In this document: positions 17,524 to 27,056 of the stretch, piece after piece | Layout of the letters: every line of letters starts with the position of its first letter | Numbering within the stretch: the first letter of the stretch is position 1 | NCBI RefSeq assembly: GCF_014196515.1 | Contig: NZ_JACIDV010000003.1 | Coordinates: 186,001-250,000 of the forward strand | From: Rhizobium skierniewicense | Lineage (GTDB): Bacteria; Pseudomonadota; Alphaproteobacteria; Rhizobiales; Rhizobiaceae | Length of the DNA stretch: 64,000 nucleotides | Direction: 5' to 3' | Notes under the pieces: generated by a model | Seen by the model: only the letters and a program-made list of their open reading frames with translations | Told to the model about the DNA's origin: nothing | Database searches by the model: none | Program-made: the position numbers and the translations under genes

Positions 17524-19527
17524 CTATTCAAACTCCAAAATCACCTCATCGACCGCGAGACTATCGCCTGCACTGACCGACACCTTGCTAACGCGACCGT
17601 GCCGCTCTGCCCGAAGAATGTTTTCCATCTTCATCGCTTCAACGGTTGCCAGCGCCTGGCCCGCCTCCACATGATCGCCCTCCTGCACGGAAATGGATGT
17701 AACCACCCCTGGCATGGGGCACAGCAGAAGTTTCGACGTGTCCGGCGGTAGCTTGTCTGGCATCAGTTTGGCAAGCTCGGCGATGCGCGGGGTGCGAACC
17801 AGCACTTTTACGTCCAGTCCTCGCCAGCGGAGACGAATTGCAGATGGCGAAAGATCAATCTTCACGGCCATGGACTGCCCACCGAGCGTAAACATTTGCA
17901 ACGTCTGCCCCGGTTGCCAAGACGTCTCGATTGGTAAAACGGTGCCGTCCTCGAAGGTTGCCGAGGTTTTGGTCTCATCCCCGATGAGGGAAATCCGGTG
18001 GTCCGTCTTTGCCAAACGGACAACCCAATCGTTGCCCACAATGCGGCGGTGGTTGCCGATCGTCCCGGAAATCTGCGTGGCACGTGTCTGCACCCGGTGA
18101 TGAATGATGGCCGCAACAGCGGCCAGCTTCCTTGCAGTCTCAATCTCGGGTTCGATGCCCGCAAAGCCCTCGGGAAACTCTTCGGCGATAAAGCCAGTCG
18201 TCAGATTTCCGCTGCGGAAGCGCTGATTTTGCATGACGGCAGAGAGGAAGGGCAGGTTGTGGCCGATGCCCTCGACCTCGAAACTGTCCAGCGCATCTCC
18301 CATGGCATCTATGGCTTCTGTCCTGTCTTTGCCAAAGGTGCAGAGCTTGGCGATCATCGGATCATAATACATCGAGATTTCACCGCCTTCGAAAACGCCC
18401 GTGTCGTTCCGAATCACGGTGCCGTTGGGCTGTGTCCCCTCTGTCGGGGGGCGATATCGCGAGAGACGACCGATTGAAGGCAGGAAGTTTCGATATGGAT
18501 CCTCCGCGTAGAGGCGACTTTCGATAGCCCAGCCGTTCAGCTTGATATCGCTCTGTCCGAACGCCAATGGCTCGCCGGATGCAACGCGGATCATCTGCTC
18601 CACGAGATCGATGCCTGTGACGAGTTCCGTCACCGGATGTTCCACTTGCAGACGGGTGTTCATTTCCAGGAAATAGAAATTGCGATCGCCATCCACGATG
18701 AATTCCACCGTCCCGGCAGAGTGATAGCCAACCGCCTTGGAAAGGGCAACGGCCTGTTCACCCATCGCATTGCGTGTGGCCTCGTCAAGGAAAGGCGACG
18801 GAGCCTCTTCGATGACTTTCTGGTTGCGGCGCTGGATGGAGCACTCGCGCTCTCCCAGATAAAGTACGTTGCCATGCGTGTCGCCCAGCACCTGAATTTC
18901 GATGTGCCGAGGCTGATTGACGAATTTTTCGATGAAGATGCGGTCATCGCCGAAGGAGGATTTCGCTTCGTTTTTGGAGGATTGGAAGCCTTCGCGTGCT
19001 TCGGCGTCGTTCCAGGCGATTCGCATGCCCTTGCCCCCGCCGCCCGCCGATGCCTTGATCATGACGGGGTAACCGATAGACGAGGCTATCGTCACAGCTT
19101 CGTCTGCGTTTTCGATCAGTCCCATGTGGCCGGGTACGGTGGAGACGCCAGCCTCCTGGGCCAGCCTCTTGGAGGTGATCTTGTCGCCCATCGCCTCGAT
19201 TGCCTTCACCGGCGGGCCGATGAAGATGATGCCTGCTTTTTCCAGAGCAGCAGCAAAGGCCGGGTTTTCCGACAGGAATCCATAGCCGGGATGCACCGCA
19301 TCGGCACCCGTCCGGCGGATGGCTTCCAGAATTTTCTCGATCACGATATAGGACTGGTTGGAAGGCGCTGGGCCGATATGCACTGCCTCGTCCGCTTCGC
19401 GCACATGCAGAGCATTGGCATCGGCATCAGAATAGACGGCCACCGTCTTTATGCCCATGGCTTTTGCCGTCCGGATAACGCGGCAAGCGATTTCGCCTCT
19501 GTTGGCGATGAGGATTTTGGAGATCAT
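17524..19527 (-). CDS. pccA: Propionyl-CoA carboxylase alpha subunit (biotin carboxylase + biotin carrier)
   Basis: 667 aa. It has an N-terminal biotin carboxylase (KILIANRGEIACR at the start, ATP-grasp glycine loop SAGGGGKGM near residue 162, EMNTRLQVEHPVTE near residue 290), a middle segment typical of PCC alpha and a C-terminal biotinyl domain with the biotin-carrying Lys in EAMKMEN. With the beta subunit it converts propionyl-CoA to methylmalonyl-CoA. Methylcrotonyl-CoA carboxylase is the closest alternative, but the FLPSIGRLSRYRPP region and the partner subunit fit PCC. It lies 10 bp downstream of pccB. Confidence 0.9.
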   Translation of the reverse strand: MISKILIANRGEIACRVIRTAKAMGIKTVAVYSDADANALHVREADEAVHIGPAPSNQSYIVIEKILEAIRRTGADAVHPGYGFLSENPAFAAALEKAGIIFIGPPVKAIEAMGDKITSKRLAQEAGVSTVPGHMGLIENADEAVTIASSIGYPVMIKASAGGGGKGMRIAWNDAEAREGFQSSKNEAKSSFGDDRIFIEKFVNQPRHIEIQVLGDTHGNVLYLGERECSIQRRNQKVIEEAPSPFLDEATRNAMGEQAVALSKAVGYHSAGTVEFIVDGDRNFYFLEMNTRLQVEHPVTELVTGIDLVEQMIRVASGEPLAFGQSDIKLNGWAIESRLYAEDPYRNFLPSIGRLSRYRPPTEGTQPNGTVIRNDTGVFEGGEISMYYDPMIAKLCTFGKDRTEAIDAMGDALDSFEVEGIGHNLPFLSAVMQNQRFRSGNLTTGFIAEEFPEGFAGIEPEIETARKLAAVAAIIHHRVQTRATQISGTIGNHRRIVGNDWVVRLAKTDHRISLIGDETKTSATFEDGTVLPIETSWQPGQTLQMFTLGGQSMAVKIDLSPSAIRLRWRGLDVKVLVRTPRIAELAKLMPDKLPPDTSKLLLCPMPGVVTSISVQEGDHVEAGQALATVEAMKMENILRAERHGRVSKVSVSAGDSLAVDEVILEFE

Positions 19528-19537
19528 TGCGGTACCC

Positions 19538-21070
19538 TCACAGCGGAATCGTATCGTGTTTCTTCCAATGCGTCGTCACCTGCTTGTTGCGTAGCGAGGC
19601 GAACGCGCGGGCGATGCGGCGACGGGAGGAGTGCGGCATGATGACCTCATCAATGAAGCCCCGCTCTGCCGCCACAAAGGGGTTGGCGAAACGCTCTTCG
19701 TACTCCTTGGTCCGTGCCGCAATCTTCGCAGGATCGGAAAGCTCTGAACGATAGAGGATTTCCGCCGCCCCTTTGGTACCCATCACGGCGATCTCCGCCG
19801 TTGGCCAGGCATAGTTGATGTCAGCACCGATATGTTTGGAGGCCATCACGTCATAGGCGCCGCCGTATGCCTTGCGGGTGATCAGCGTCACCATCGGCAC
19901 GGTCGCTTCCGAATAGGCAAAAAGCAATTTTGCCCCATGCTTGATGACACCGCCATACTCCTGAGCCACACCGGGCAAAAATCCGGGCACATCCACGAGC
20001 GACAGAATGGGAATGTTGAAGGCATCGCAGAAACGCACGAAACGGGCGGCCTTGCGCGAGCTGTCAATGTCAAGGCAACCGGCCAGTACCATGGGCTGGT
20101 TGGCGACAACGCCAACGGTCTGGCCTTCGATGCGTATGAAGCCGGTGATGATGTTTTTGGCAAAAGCTTCCTGTATCTCGAAGAAGTCGCCTTCGTCGGC
20201 CAGGGCGTGGATCAGCTCTTTCATGTCGTAGGGTTTGGCGGAGCTGTCTGGTATCAGCGTGTCCAGCCTTTGCTCCAACCGCGCCGGGTCATCGTGAAAC
20301 GGTCGGCTCGGTGCTTTCTCACGATTGTTGAGCGGAAGGAAATCGAACAGCGCGCGCACGGCCTCCAGCGCTTCGACATCGTTTTCATAGGCGCCATCGG
20401 CAACGGAGGATTTTCTGGTGTGGGTGGAAGCGCCACCCAGTTCTTCCGCTGTCACGATCTCGTTGGTGACGGTTTTGACCACATCCGGTCCGGTGACGAA
20501 CATGTAGGACGTGTCGCGCACCATGAAGATGAAATCGGTCATGGCGGGGGAATAGACCGCACCGCCCGCACACGGGCCCATAATCACGGAGATCTGTGGG
20601 ATAACGCCGGAGACTTCGGCATTGCGGCGGAAAACCTCTGCATAACCGGCGAGCGACGATACGCCCTCCTGGATACGCGCGCCGCCACTGTCATTGAGAC
20701 CGATGACAGGTGCTCCCACCCGCGCGGCCATATCCATGACCTTGCAGATTTTCTGCGCATGGGTTTCGGAAAGCGAACCGCCCAGAACGGTAAAGTCCTG
20801 GCTGAAGACGTAGACCTGTCTGCCATTTATGGTGCCCCATCCGGTGACGACGCCATCGCCAGCGACCTTCTGCTCGGCCATGCCGAAATCCACGGCGCGG
20901 TGGGTGACATACATGTCGTATTCTTCGAAGGAGCCCTCATCCAGCAATACGTCGAGACGCTCCCGGGCCGTCAGCTTGCCTTTGGCATGTTGTGCATCGA
21001 TGCGTTTCTGACCGCCACCGAGCCTTGCCTGCGCGCGGCGCGTCTCCACCTCTTCAAGAACCGTCGACAT
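19538..21070 (-). CDS. pccB: Propionyl-CoA carboxylase beta subunit (carboxyltransferase)
   Basis: 510 aa, the standard PccB length. Two crotonase-like carboxyltransferase halves are seen, with [17 protein letters not shown] in the first and [10 protein letters not shown] plus [10 protein letters not shown] in the second, which form the acyl-CoA and carboxybiotin sites. It transfers the carboxyl group from biotin on PccA to propionyl-CoA. It is the first gene of a pccB-pccA transcript. Upstream, 21071-21390 contains no convincing gene. A single ATTTGCAA half-site on the minus strand near 21127 recalls PccR boxes but is not a full palindrome. Confidence 0.92.
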   Translation of the reverse strand: MSTVLEEVETRRAQARLGGGQKRIDAQHAKGKLTARERLDVLLDEGSFEEYDMYVTHRAVDFGMAEQKVAGDGVVTGWGTINGRQVYVFSQDFTVLGGSLSETHAQKICKVMDMAARVGAPVIGLNDSGGARIQEGVSSLAGYAEVFRRNAEVSGVIPQISVIMGPCAGGAVYSPAMTDFIFMVRDTSYMFVTGPDVVKTVTNEIVTAEELGGASTHTRKSSVADGAYENDVEALEAVRALFDFLPLNNREKAPSRPFHDDPARLEQRLDTLIPDSSAKPYDMKELIHALADEGDFFEIQEAFAKNIITGFIRIEGQTVGVVANQPMVLAGCLDIDSSRKAARFVRFCDAFNIPILSLVDVPGFLPGVAQEYGGVIKHGAKLLFAYSEATVPMVTLITRKAYGGAYDVMASKHIGADINYAWPTAEIAVMGTKGAAEILYRSELSDPAKIAARTKEYEERFANPFVAAERGFIDEVIMPHSSRRRIARAFASLRNKQVTTHWKKHDTIPL

Positions 21071-21390
21071 GCAAACTCCCAGATACGACTATTGCGATTC
21101 CAGACTTAAGGGTGAAATCCCGAATTGCAAATAGTCCATTGGTGGCAAGTTTAAGCATTTGGCGAAGTGCTCGCTGTTTGCTCCCGGCAGGTCCTGCTCG
21201 ATCAGGATCATATCCAACAGCCCTGATGTTTTTGGCATTCTGTTGGCGTGAAGCCGGGCACCGGTTTGCCGACGGCGCATCGGAGCAGCGACACCGGGTG
21301 GCCGCGCTGGCTGTCGCCGAGATCGGCAACCATGCTTTCAGGCCCGGGTTCGCGCCAGTCGTTGCAGTGATCGTACCAATCGCTTCTCTG

Positions 21391-21882
21391 TCACTCCCCT
21401 TTCTTCCAGAACGGACCGAGCAGATCCAGCAGCAACTTGCGGGACCGGGATGGCAAGGCGCCGAAGAATTCTCGTTCATGCTCCAGCATGACCTGTTCGG
21501 CCTCAGCGGCCGCCCGTCTGCCATCTGCGGTCACGGTCAGCCCGAAGGATTTTCCGCCGATATGTTCCCGTTCGATCAAGTGGCGTCTTTCAAGCGATGC
21601 CGTCAACGGCACCATGTTTGCCCGTTGGATGCCAAGAATCCGGCCGATCTCGCTTTGAATGATGCGGTCGTTGCCAGCGATCAGGATCATGACGGATGCT
21701 TCGCTTGGGGTCAGGTCGATCTGCGCCAGCCTTTGGGCTAGCACGCCCATCAGAGAACTCGATGCCCGCCGAAGCTGGTAGCCGAGATGGTCGTCGAGGG
21801 GATTGGTGACCGTCGTGAGGGAGGGCTTGGCGTTGGTTGACGCGTCTTCTGACGACAAGGGGGCGGTTTCGATCCTGTTCAT
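21391..21882 (-). CDS. MarR-family regulator, probably of hydroxycinnamate genes
   Basis: 163 aa with a winged helix: LTPSEASVMILIAGNDRIIQSEIGRILGIQRANMVPLTASLERRHLIERE spans the recognition helix and wing (about residues 57-108). Hydroxycinnamate clusters in many proteobacteria are repressed by a MarR protein that releases DNA on binding the hydroxycinnamoyl-CoA thioester. The divergent neighbour is such a cluster (deleted vdh copy, ech, acyl-CoA ligase). A perfect 14-bp palindrome lies 46 bp upstream of the ATG, between this gene and the cluster, and is the likely operator for both directions. Confidence 0.85.
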   Translation of the reverse strand: MNRIETAPLSSEDASTNAKPSLTTVTNPLDDHLGYQLRRASSSLMGVLAQRLAQIDLTPSEASVMILIAGNDRIIQSEIGRILGIQRANMVPLTASLERRHLIEREHIGGKSFGLTVTADGRRAAAEAEQVMLEHEREFFGALPSRSRKLLLDLLGPFWKKGE

Positions 21883-21927
21883 GTCCGACCCTAGAAAATT
21901 TCGCTTGCCAATTCAAATCAAAATGTC

Positions 21928-21941
21928 ATGTTATATAACAT
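21928..21941. promoter_or_regulatory. Perfect palindrome, likely MarR operator
   Basis: ATGTTATATAACAT is a perfect 14-bp palindrome in the 79-bp gap between the MarR gene and the divergent vdh remnant. Its AT-rich sequence, size and position fit a MarR dimer site that controls both directions. Confidence 0.7.
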
Positions 21942-21961
21942 ATCATGAGGCGGGAGGCTCA

Positions 21962-22348
21962 ATGGTGGTGAATATCGCTCGAAGACTAGCTCAATCAGAT
22001 CGTAACGCCTCGTTCCAGCGGGTCATCGTGATGGATGACGTGACGCCTGCCATGCGACTGTTTCGTCATGGGAGCTTCGGTCCGTTTGCCGCCGTCGTCA
22101 GGGCGTGGGGCAAGGACTACGCTGTCGATCCGGCAAACGACGCCGCACGTGGCCTGCGTGTCGCCCGCCGGAGGATATCTGCCATCTCCCGCATCCATGA
22201 ACCGACCGTCCACGACGAGGCGCAGACGCGGTTCGGTGGCGTCAAAAGCGCAGGCTACGACCGCTTCGGCGGCAAGGCCGACCTCGATCCACTTATAAAG
22301 TTGTGTTGCATCACGCTGGACACCAGCGGCGAGCATTTCCCGATGTGA
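21962..22348 (+). pseudogene. Internally deleted vanillin (aryl aldehyde) dehydrogenase remnant
   Basis: ATG 21962 has a good GGGAGG ribosome site and opens a 128-codon frame. Its last 100 or so residues match the C-terminus of the intact vdh at 32228-33679: DDVTPAMRLF against DGVTPDMRLY, SFGPFAAVVRA against SFGPVKPVIRV, EPTVHDEAQTRFGGVKSAGY against GPTVSDEAQMPFGGVKGSGY, and RFGGKAD against RFGGKSG. About 370 N-terminal residues, including the NAD-binding region and the catalytic Cys and Glu, are absent, and a short internal segment is also lost. It cannot be an active dehydrogenase. Its 5' signals survive, so it may still be transcribed as the leader of the ech operon. Confidence 0.85.
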
Positions 22349-22495
22349 GGCCATCCGGGAAACGCACAATACACAAGCCAAACAACACGGCGTCCAGGGG
22401 CGTGGACCGATGCGAGGCGGCCAGCCTTGAGGAGGTCGGCTGTCTTCAAGAGCGTTCACCCAACAACCGCCGTTCGTCACATAAGGAGAAATGCC

Positions 22496-23335
22496 GTGGA
22501 TTTACATCGCGATGAACAGAACACCGTTACTTTCGAAATCGTTGATCGGGTCGCCTGGGTCAGCTTCAATCGTCCGGATAAGCGCAACGCCATGAACCCG
22601 GCACTCAATCGCCGGATGATGGACGTTCTGGACGAGCTCGAATTTTCCGAGGACGTTGGCGTCCTCGTCCTCACCGGTGAGGGGACAGCATGGTCCGCCG
22701 GCATGGATCTCAAGGAATACTTCCGCGAGACCGAGAGCCAGGGACTGCGCGGTACACGCAGGGCGCAGCGGGAAAGTTACGGTTGGTGGCGCCGGCTGCG
22801 GTGGTACCAGAAACCGACCATCGCCATGGTCAATGGCTGGTGCTTCGGTGGCGGATACGGCCCGCTGTTCGCTTGCGATCTGGCCTTTGCTGCGGAAGAG
22901 GCGAAATTCGGCCTCTCCGAAATCAACTGGGGCATCCTGCCGGGAGGGGGAGCCACCAAGGTCGCGCTGGAGCTGACCGGTTTCCGCAACGCGATGTACC
23001 ATGCGCTCACGGGCGAGAACATCGATGGCCGGAAGGCCGCCGAATGGGGCTTCGTCAACGAGGCCCTGCCGCTTGAACAGTTGAAAGCCCGCGTCGGCGA
23101 GGTCGCGCAGGTGCTTCTCAAGAAAAACCCCGTTGCCCTCAAGGCCACCAAGGATGTGGTGCGACGGGTCGGCACGATGACCTACGATGAAGCGGAAGAT
23201 TATCTCGTCCGCGCTCAAGAGGCCGCCAACAGCTACGACAACGAGGGACGGAAGGAGGGTATCCGGCAGTTCATCGATGAGAAGAGCTACAAGCCGGGTC
23301 TCGGTGCCTACGACCGGTCGAAGTCGAAAGCATAG
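22496..23335 (+). CDS. ech: p-Hydroxycinnamoyl-CoA hydratase/lyase (feruloyl-CoA hydratase-lyase)
   Basis: 279 aa of the crotonase superfamily and close to known HCHL/Ech enzymes: RPDKRNAMNP near residue 25, GTAWSAGMDLKEYFRE near residue 65, NGWCFGGGYGPLFACDLA (oxyanion-hole segment) near residue 115 and GLSEINWGILPGGG with the catalytic Glu. The enzyme hydrates feruloyl-CoA and splits it to vanillin and acetyl-CoA. The start is GTG 22496, 6 nt after AAGGAGA; the nearby ATG 22491 is in another frame and closes quickly. It lies downstream of the vdh remnant and upstream of the acyl-CoA ligase. The stretch 22349-22495 shows no gene or clear promoter. Confidence 0.93.
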   Translation: MDLHRDEQNTVTFEIVDRVAWVSFNRPDKRNAMNPALNRRMMDVLDELEFSEDVGVLVLTGEGTAWSAGMDLKEYFRETESQGLRGTRRAQRESYGWWRRLRWYQKPTIAMVNGWCFGGGYGPLFACDLAFAAEEAKFGLSEINWGILPGGGATKVALELTGFRNAMYHALTGENIDGRKAAEWGFVNEALPLEQLKARVGEVAQVLLKKNPVALKATKDVVRRVGTMTYDEAEDYLVRAQEAANSYDNEGRKEGIRQFIDEKSYKPGLGAYDRSKSKA

Positions 23336-23440
23336 ACAGAGTGGGTCCGTATCGTAAGGGGAGACGATGCGGACCTGTCAACAGATGGGATGAAAGCCGT
23401 CGCTTCCATGGACGCGCGGCCCTGTGGAGGAGAGACGACT

Positions 23441-25567
23441 GTGGATCAAGATATCCGGTTCATGCCTGCAAACGCGATTGGCCGCCTGCTTCGTCCGGCT
23501 TCCGTGGCGATTATCGGTGCATCCGACAAACCTGGCGCCCTGGGCGCGTCGGTCCTTGCCAATCTCGACCGTTTACGATTTCCTGGCAAAATATTTCTCG
23601 TCAACCCCAACCGGGAGGAAATCGGCGGTCGCGCGTGTCTGAAGGCCATCGGCGATCTGCCGGAGGGCGTCGATGTCGCGATCTTAGCCATTCCGCGTGC
23701 TTCCGTCCTGGAAGCCGTTAAGGCGCTGGCGCTGCGCAAAACCGGTGCAGTGGTGATCTTCTCCGCCGGCTTCGCCGAGGGTGGGGCCGAGGGATTGGCC
23801 GAACAGCGCGAGATCGCCGCCATTGCGGCTCAAAGCGGCATGATGGTCGAGGGGCCGAATTGCCTCGGCCTCGTCAACTTCGTCGACGGCATCCCTCTGA
23901 CATTCATCGAGACGCCCGACATCAGACTTGACGGCCGTCCGGGCATCGGCATCGTTTCCCAGTCGGGTGCGATCGCCGCAGTCGTGGATAGCACCCTGCT
24001 TGCGCGCGGGCTTGGCCTGTCATTCTCGATATCGACCGGAAACGAAGCGGCAAGTGGCGTCGAGGATTACGTCGACTATCTGATCGATGATCCCCATACC
24101 CACGTCATCGGTCTGGTGGTGGAGCAGTTCCGCAAACCGGCGCGCTTCCTGCAAGCCGCGCGGCGCTGCATCGCGGCGGGAAAGCCGATCATTCTGCTGC
24201 ATCCCGGCCGCAGCAGTGCAGCGCGGGAATCAGCCGCCACCCACACCGGCGCCATGGCCGGCGACTTCCAGGTTATGAAGACCAGTGTCGAGCGGGTGGG
24301 CGTCACGCTGGTGGAGACGCTCGAGGAGTTCGGCGACTGCCTGGAACTGACCGCCCGCTACGGCAGGATCGGGGGTGGCGGCGTGGCGGTCGTTGGCGAG
24401 TCCGGCGCTTTCAAGGCGTTGACGCTCGATCTGGCCGAAGCATTGGCCCTTCCTCTACCGCAGATGACCGACGAGGACAGTGCCGCCCTTCGCGCCGCCC
24501 TGCCGCCCTTCGTGCCCGTCAGTAACCCCGTCGACCTCACGGCGCAATCTCTGGTCGATCCGGACCTGTACCGGCGTACGCTCGCCGCCCTTCTAACCGA
24601 CGATCGTGTCGAGACCATCGTGCTCGGTATCATCCAGACGGACGCCAAGACCTGCACCCTGAAGTTCCCCTCCATCCTCAGCGCAATTCAGGACCTGAAA
24701 CCCGCCAAGCCCATCATCGTTGCCGGTCTGGACGAGGGCGCGCCGATCCAATCCGCCTATGTCGATGGCCTTCGCGCTCTGGGTATCGCCTATTTCCCAT
24801 CCACCGACCGGGTGATGCGGGCCGTGTCCCGGCTTTCCGAGCGCGCTCGCCGCACACTCGTCGTGACCGACGCCGAGCCGACGCGTCTGGCGGCCTTGCC
24901 GGCCGGTCCGGCAGTCATTCCTGAATATCAGGCTAAGGACCTTTTGCGGCAGGGGGGGTTCGTCTTACCGCAAGGGATGCTCGCCACGACGCCGGAAGAG
25001 GCCTGCCGGCACGCGCGCGCGATCGGCTATCCCGTTGTCCTCAAGGCGCAATCTGCCGATCTCTCGCACAAGAGCGACGCCGGCGGGGTTGTCGTCGGTC
25101 TCTCGGATGACACAGCCGTGTTGAAGGGCTGGGCAGAGCTCTCGGCAAACATCGCCCGCCATAGGCCTGGCCTCTTGCTGGACGGGGTCCTTGTGGAGAC
25201 GATGAGCCCGCGCGGAATCGAACTGATCGTCGGAGCACGCAACGATCCGGAATGGGGTCCTGTCATTCTCGTGGGTTTCGGAGGCGTCCAGGCCGAGATC
25301 CTGAAGGACGTCCGCCTGCTCTCGGCGGACCTGACAGACGAGGCAATCATTGAGGAGATCGGACGGCTGAAATGCGCCGCGCTTCTCGACGGATTTCGCG
25401 GGGCCGCTCCCTGCGATGTCGGTGCTGTGGCCGCAATCGTCAGCCGCCTCGGCCGTCTTCTTCGAGCAGAACCGTCTATCCGGGAAATCGATCTCAATCC
25501 CGTCGTCGTCTACCCCGGAGGCAAGGGTGCCGTCATCCTCGACGCGCTGATGACACTGGGCGACTGA
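23441..25567 (+). CDS. Acyl-CoA ligase of the ADP-forming type, probable hydroxycinnamoyl-CoA synthetase
   Basis: 708 aa with the single-chain layout of ADP(NDP)-forming acyl-CoA synthetases: a CoA-binding Rossmann domain (VAIIGASDKPGALG near residue 20), a succinyl-CoA-ligase-like part with GPNCLG, an HTGAMAG loop carrying the candidate phospho-His, and a C-terminal ATP-grasp domain (GYPVVLKAQSADLSHKSDAGGV). Most ferulate clusters use an AMP-forming Fcs, and no such gene is here. Directly following ech, this enzyme is the best candidate to activate ferulate or coumarate. GTG 23441 is placed 8 nt after GGAGGAGAG. A downstream transporter gene completes the operon. Confidence 0.85.
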   Translation: MDQDIRFMPANAIGRLLRPASVAIIGASDKPGALGASVLANLDRLRFPGKIFLVNPNREEIGGRACLKAIGDLPEGVDVAILAIPRASVLEAVKALALRKTGAVVIFSAGFAEGGAEGLAEQREIAAIAAQSGMMVEGPNCLGLVNFVDGIPLTFIETPDIRLDGRPGIGIVSQSGAIAAVVDSTLLARGLGLSFSISTGNEAASGVEDYVDYLIDDPHTHVIGLVVEQFRKPARFLQAARRCIAAGKPIILLHPGRSSAARESAATHTGAMAGDFQVMKTSVERVGVTLVETLEEFGDCLELTARYGRIGGGGVAVVGESGAFKALTLDLAEALALPLPQMTDEDSAALRAALPPFVPVSNPVDLTAQSLVDPDLYRRTLAALLTDDRVETIVLGIIQTDAKTCTLKFPSILSAIQDLKPAKPIIVAGLDEGAPIQSAYVDGLRALGIAYFPSTDRVMRAVSRLSERARRTLVVTDAEPTRLAALPAGPAVIPEYQAKDLLRQGGFVLPQGMLATTPEEACRHARAIGYPVVLKAQSADLSHKSDAGGVVVGLSDDTAVLKGWAELSANIARHRPGLLLDGVLVETMSPRGIELIVGARNDPEWGPVILVGFGGVQAEILKDVRLLSADLTDEAIIEEIGRLKCAALLDGFRGAAPCDVGAVAAIVSRLGRLLRAEPSIREIDLNPVVVYPGGKGAVILDALMTLGD

Positions 25568-25650
25568 GACCGATAGCGCATGAGGGCTTTGCATCCGCGA
25601 AGCGCGGACAGGGTCCCTGATTCCATTTCAACCTTGAGGGAGGAACAGCC

Positions 25651-26979
25651 ATGATCGAGGATCCGCAACACAGTCTCGCGCGGACGCCAATGAGCCCGAT
25701 GCAGATATGGGCCGTCAGTCTGTGCGTTCTGTTGAACGCGCTCGACGGGTTCGATGTCCTGTCGATCAGCTTTGCGTCGCCCGGCATCGCCAAGGAATGG
25801 GGTGTCGACCGTGCCGCGCTTGGTATCGTCCTGTCGATGGAACTCATCGGCATGGCCATCGGCTCCGTGTGGCTCGGAGGCCTCTGCGACCGGATCGGCA
25901 GGCGCGCCGCCGTCCTCGTCAGCCTCGTGCTGATGGCCAGTGGAATGGCGCTGGCGGCAACGGCTTCCGGCATCCTGCCGCTGTCAGCCTGGCGGCTCCT
26001 GACCGGTCTCGGGATCGGCGGTATGTTGGCGGCAACCAACGCGCTCGCAGCTGAACATGCCAACGCGAAACGCCGAAGTTTCGCAGTCGCACTGATGGCG
26101 ACAGGCTATCCCGTCGGTGCCGTGATCGGTGGCGCCCTCGTGTCGCATTTCCTGGTCGATTACAGCTGGAGAGCGGTGTTTGCCAGCGGTGCCATCGTGA
26201 CGGCCTGCTGCATACCCCTGGTCTATTTTACCCTCCCGGAATCCGTGCCATGGCTCATTCAGCGGCGTCCCAAGGGCGCGCTCGAACGGCTCAACGCTGT
26301 CCTGAAACGCATGGGCCGTGCAAGCGTCTCCGCTTTGCCGGAACCGGCCGGGATACGCCTGAAACCCGGCATCGGGCAGCTATTTTCCCCAACATTGCTC
26401 GTTGCTACCCTGTGCCTGACTTTTGCCTATTTCTTCCACATCATGACCTTCTACTTCATCCTGAAATGGGCGCCGAAAATCGTCGCGGATATGGGCTTCC
26501 TGCCATCTGCCGCCGGTAATGTCCTTGTCTGGGCGAATATTGGCGGCATCGTCGGTTCGATCATCGTCAGCATCCTTGCTCAACGTTTTCCCGTGAAGAG
26601 CCTGACGATCGGCGTCATGGTGATCGCGACGGTTCTTGTCGCTCTGTTCGGGCGCAGCGCTCCAGATCTCGTGCAGCTCTCCATTCTCGCGGCTCTTGCG
26701 GGATGCGCCACCAATGCGGGCGTTGTCGGGATGTATGCGATCGTTGCCGAGACCTTTCCCACCGAGGTCCGCGCAAGCGGCACCGGCTTTGTCATCGGTA
26801 TCGGCCGAGGCGGCGCGGCCCTTAGTCCCATCATTGCCGGCATGCTGTTTGCAAACGGAGCCACCCTTCCGACAGTCGCCCTTGCGATGGGCCTCGGCTC
26901 GACAATCGCTGCCCTCACCATACTGTTGCTCGGTCTTCGACGCGTCGGGTCAAAGGGATCGCGGCCGACGCTTCAATAG
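25651..26979 (+). CDS. Aromatic acid:H+ symporter (MFS, AAHS family)
   Basis: 442 aa, twelve predicted membrane segments. The AAHS signature DGFD lies in the first helix (NALDGFDVLSISFASPGIAKEWG), and the MFS loop GGLCDRIGRR lies between helices 2 and 3. Such carriers (PcaK, VanK, GenK) import aromatic acids with protons. Standing at the end of the ech/ligase operon, it probably imports hydroxycinnamates. A good GAGGGAGGAA site precedes the ATG. The 83-bp gap to the ligase gene shows no terminator. It is convergent with the sigma-54 regulator gene (77-bp gap). Confidence 0.88.
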   Translation: MIEDPQHSLARTPMSPMQIWAVSLCVLLNALDGFDVLSISFASPGIAKEWGVDRAALGIVLSMELIGMAIGSVWLGGLCDRIGRRAAVLVSLVLMASGMALAATASGILPLSAWRLLTGLGIGGMLAATNALAAEHANAKRRSFAVALMATGYPVGAVIGGALVSHFLVDYSWRAVFASGAIVTACCIPLVYFTLPESVPWLIQRRPKGALERLNAVLKRMGRASVSALPEPAGIRLKPGIGQLFSPTLLVATLCLTFAYFFHIMTFYFILKWAPKIVADMGFLPSAAGNVLVWANIGGIVGSIIVSILAQRFPVKSLTIGVMVIATVLVALFGRSAPDLVQLSILAALAGCATNAGVVGMYAIVAETFPTEVRASGTGFVIGIGRGGAALSPIIAGMLFANGATLPTVALAMGLGSTIAALTILLLGLRRVGSKGSRPTLQ

Positions 26980-27056
26980 GAAATGTAAAGCAAAGGCTTT
27001 GACCCGGATTGGCTGCTGTTACCGACGGCTCGCTTTGGTCGCCGTGAAGGGCTCGG

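Noticed and set aside
19832..21109. 425-codon open frame on the plus strand opposite pccB, and a similar one opposite pccA (18637-19641)
   Set aside because: Both are antisense to well-conserved carboxylase genes and show no homology.
21110..21140. ATTTGCAA half-site upstream of pccB as a PccR operator
   Set aside because: Only one half of the TTTGCAA pair is present, no pccR gene is adjacent, and a single octamer is not significant.
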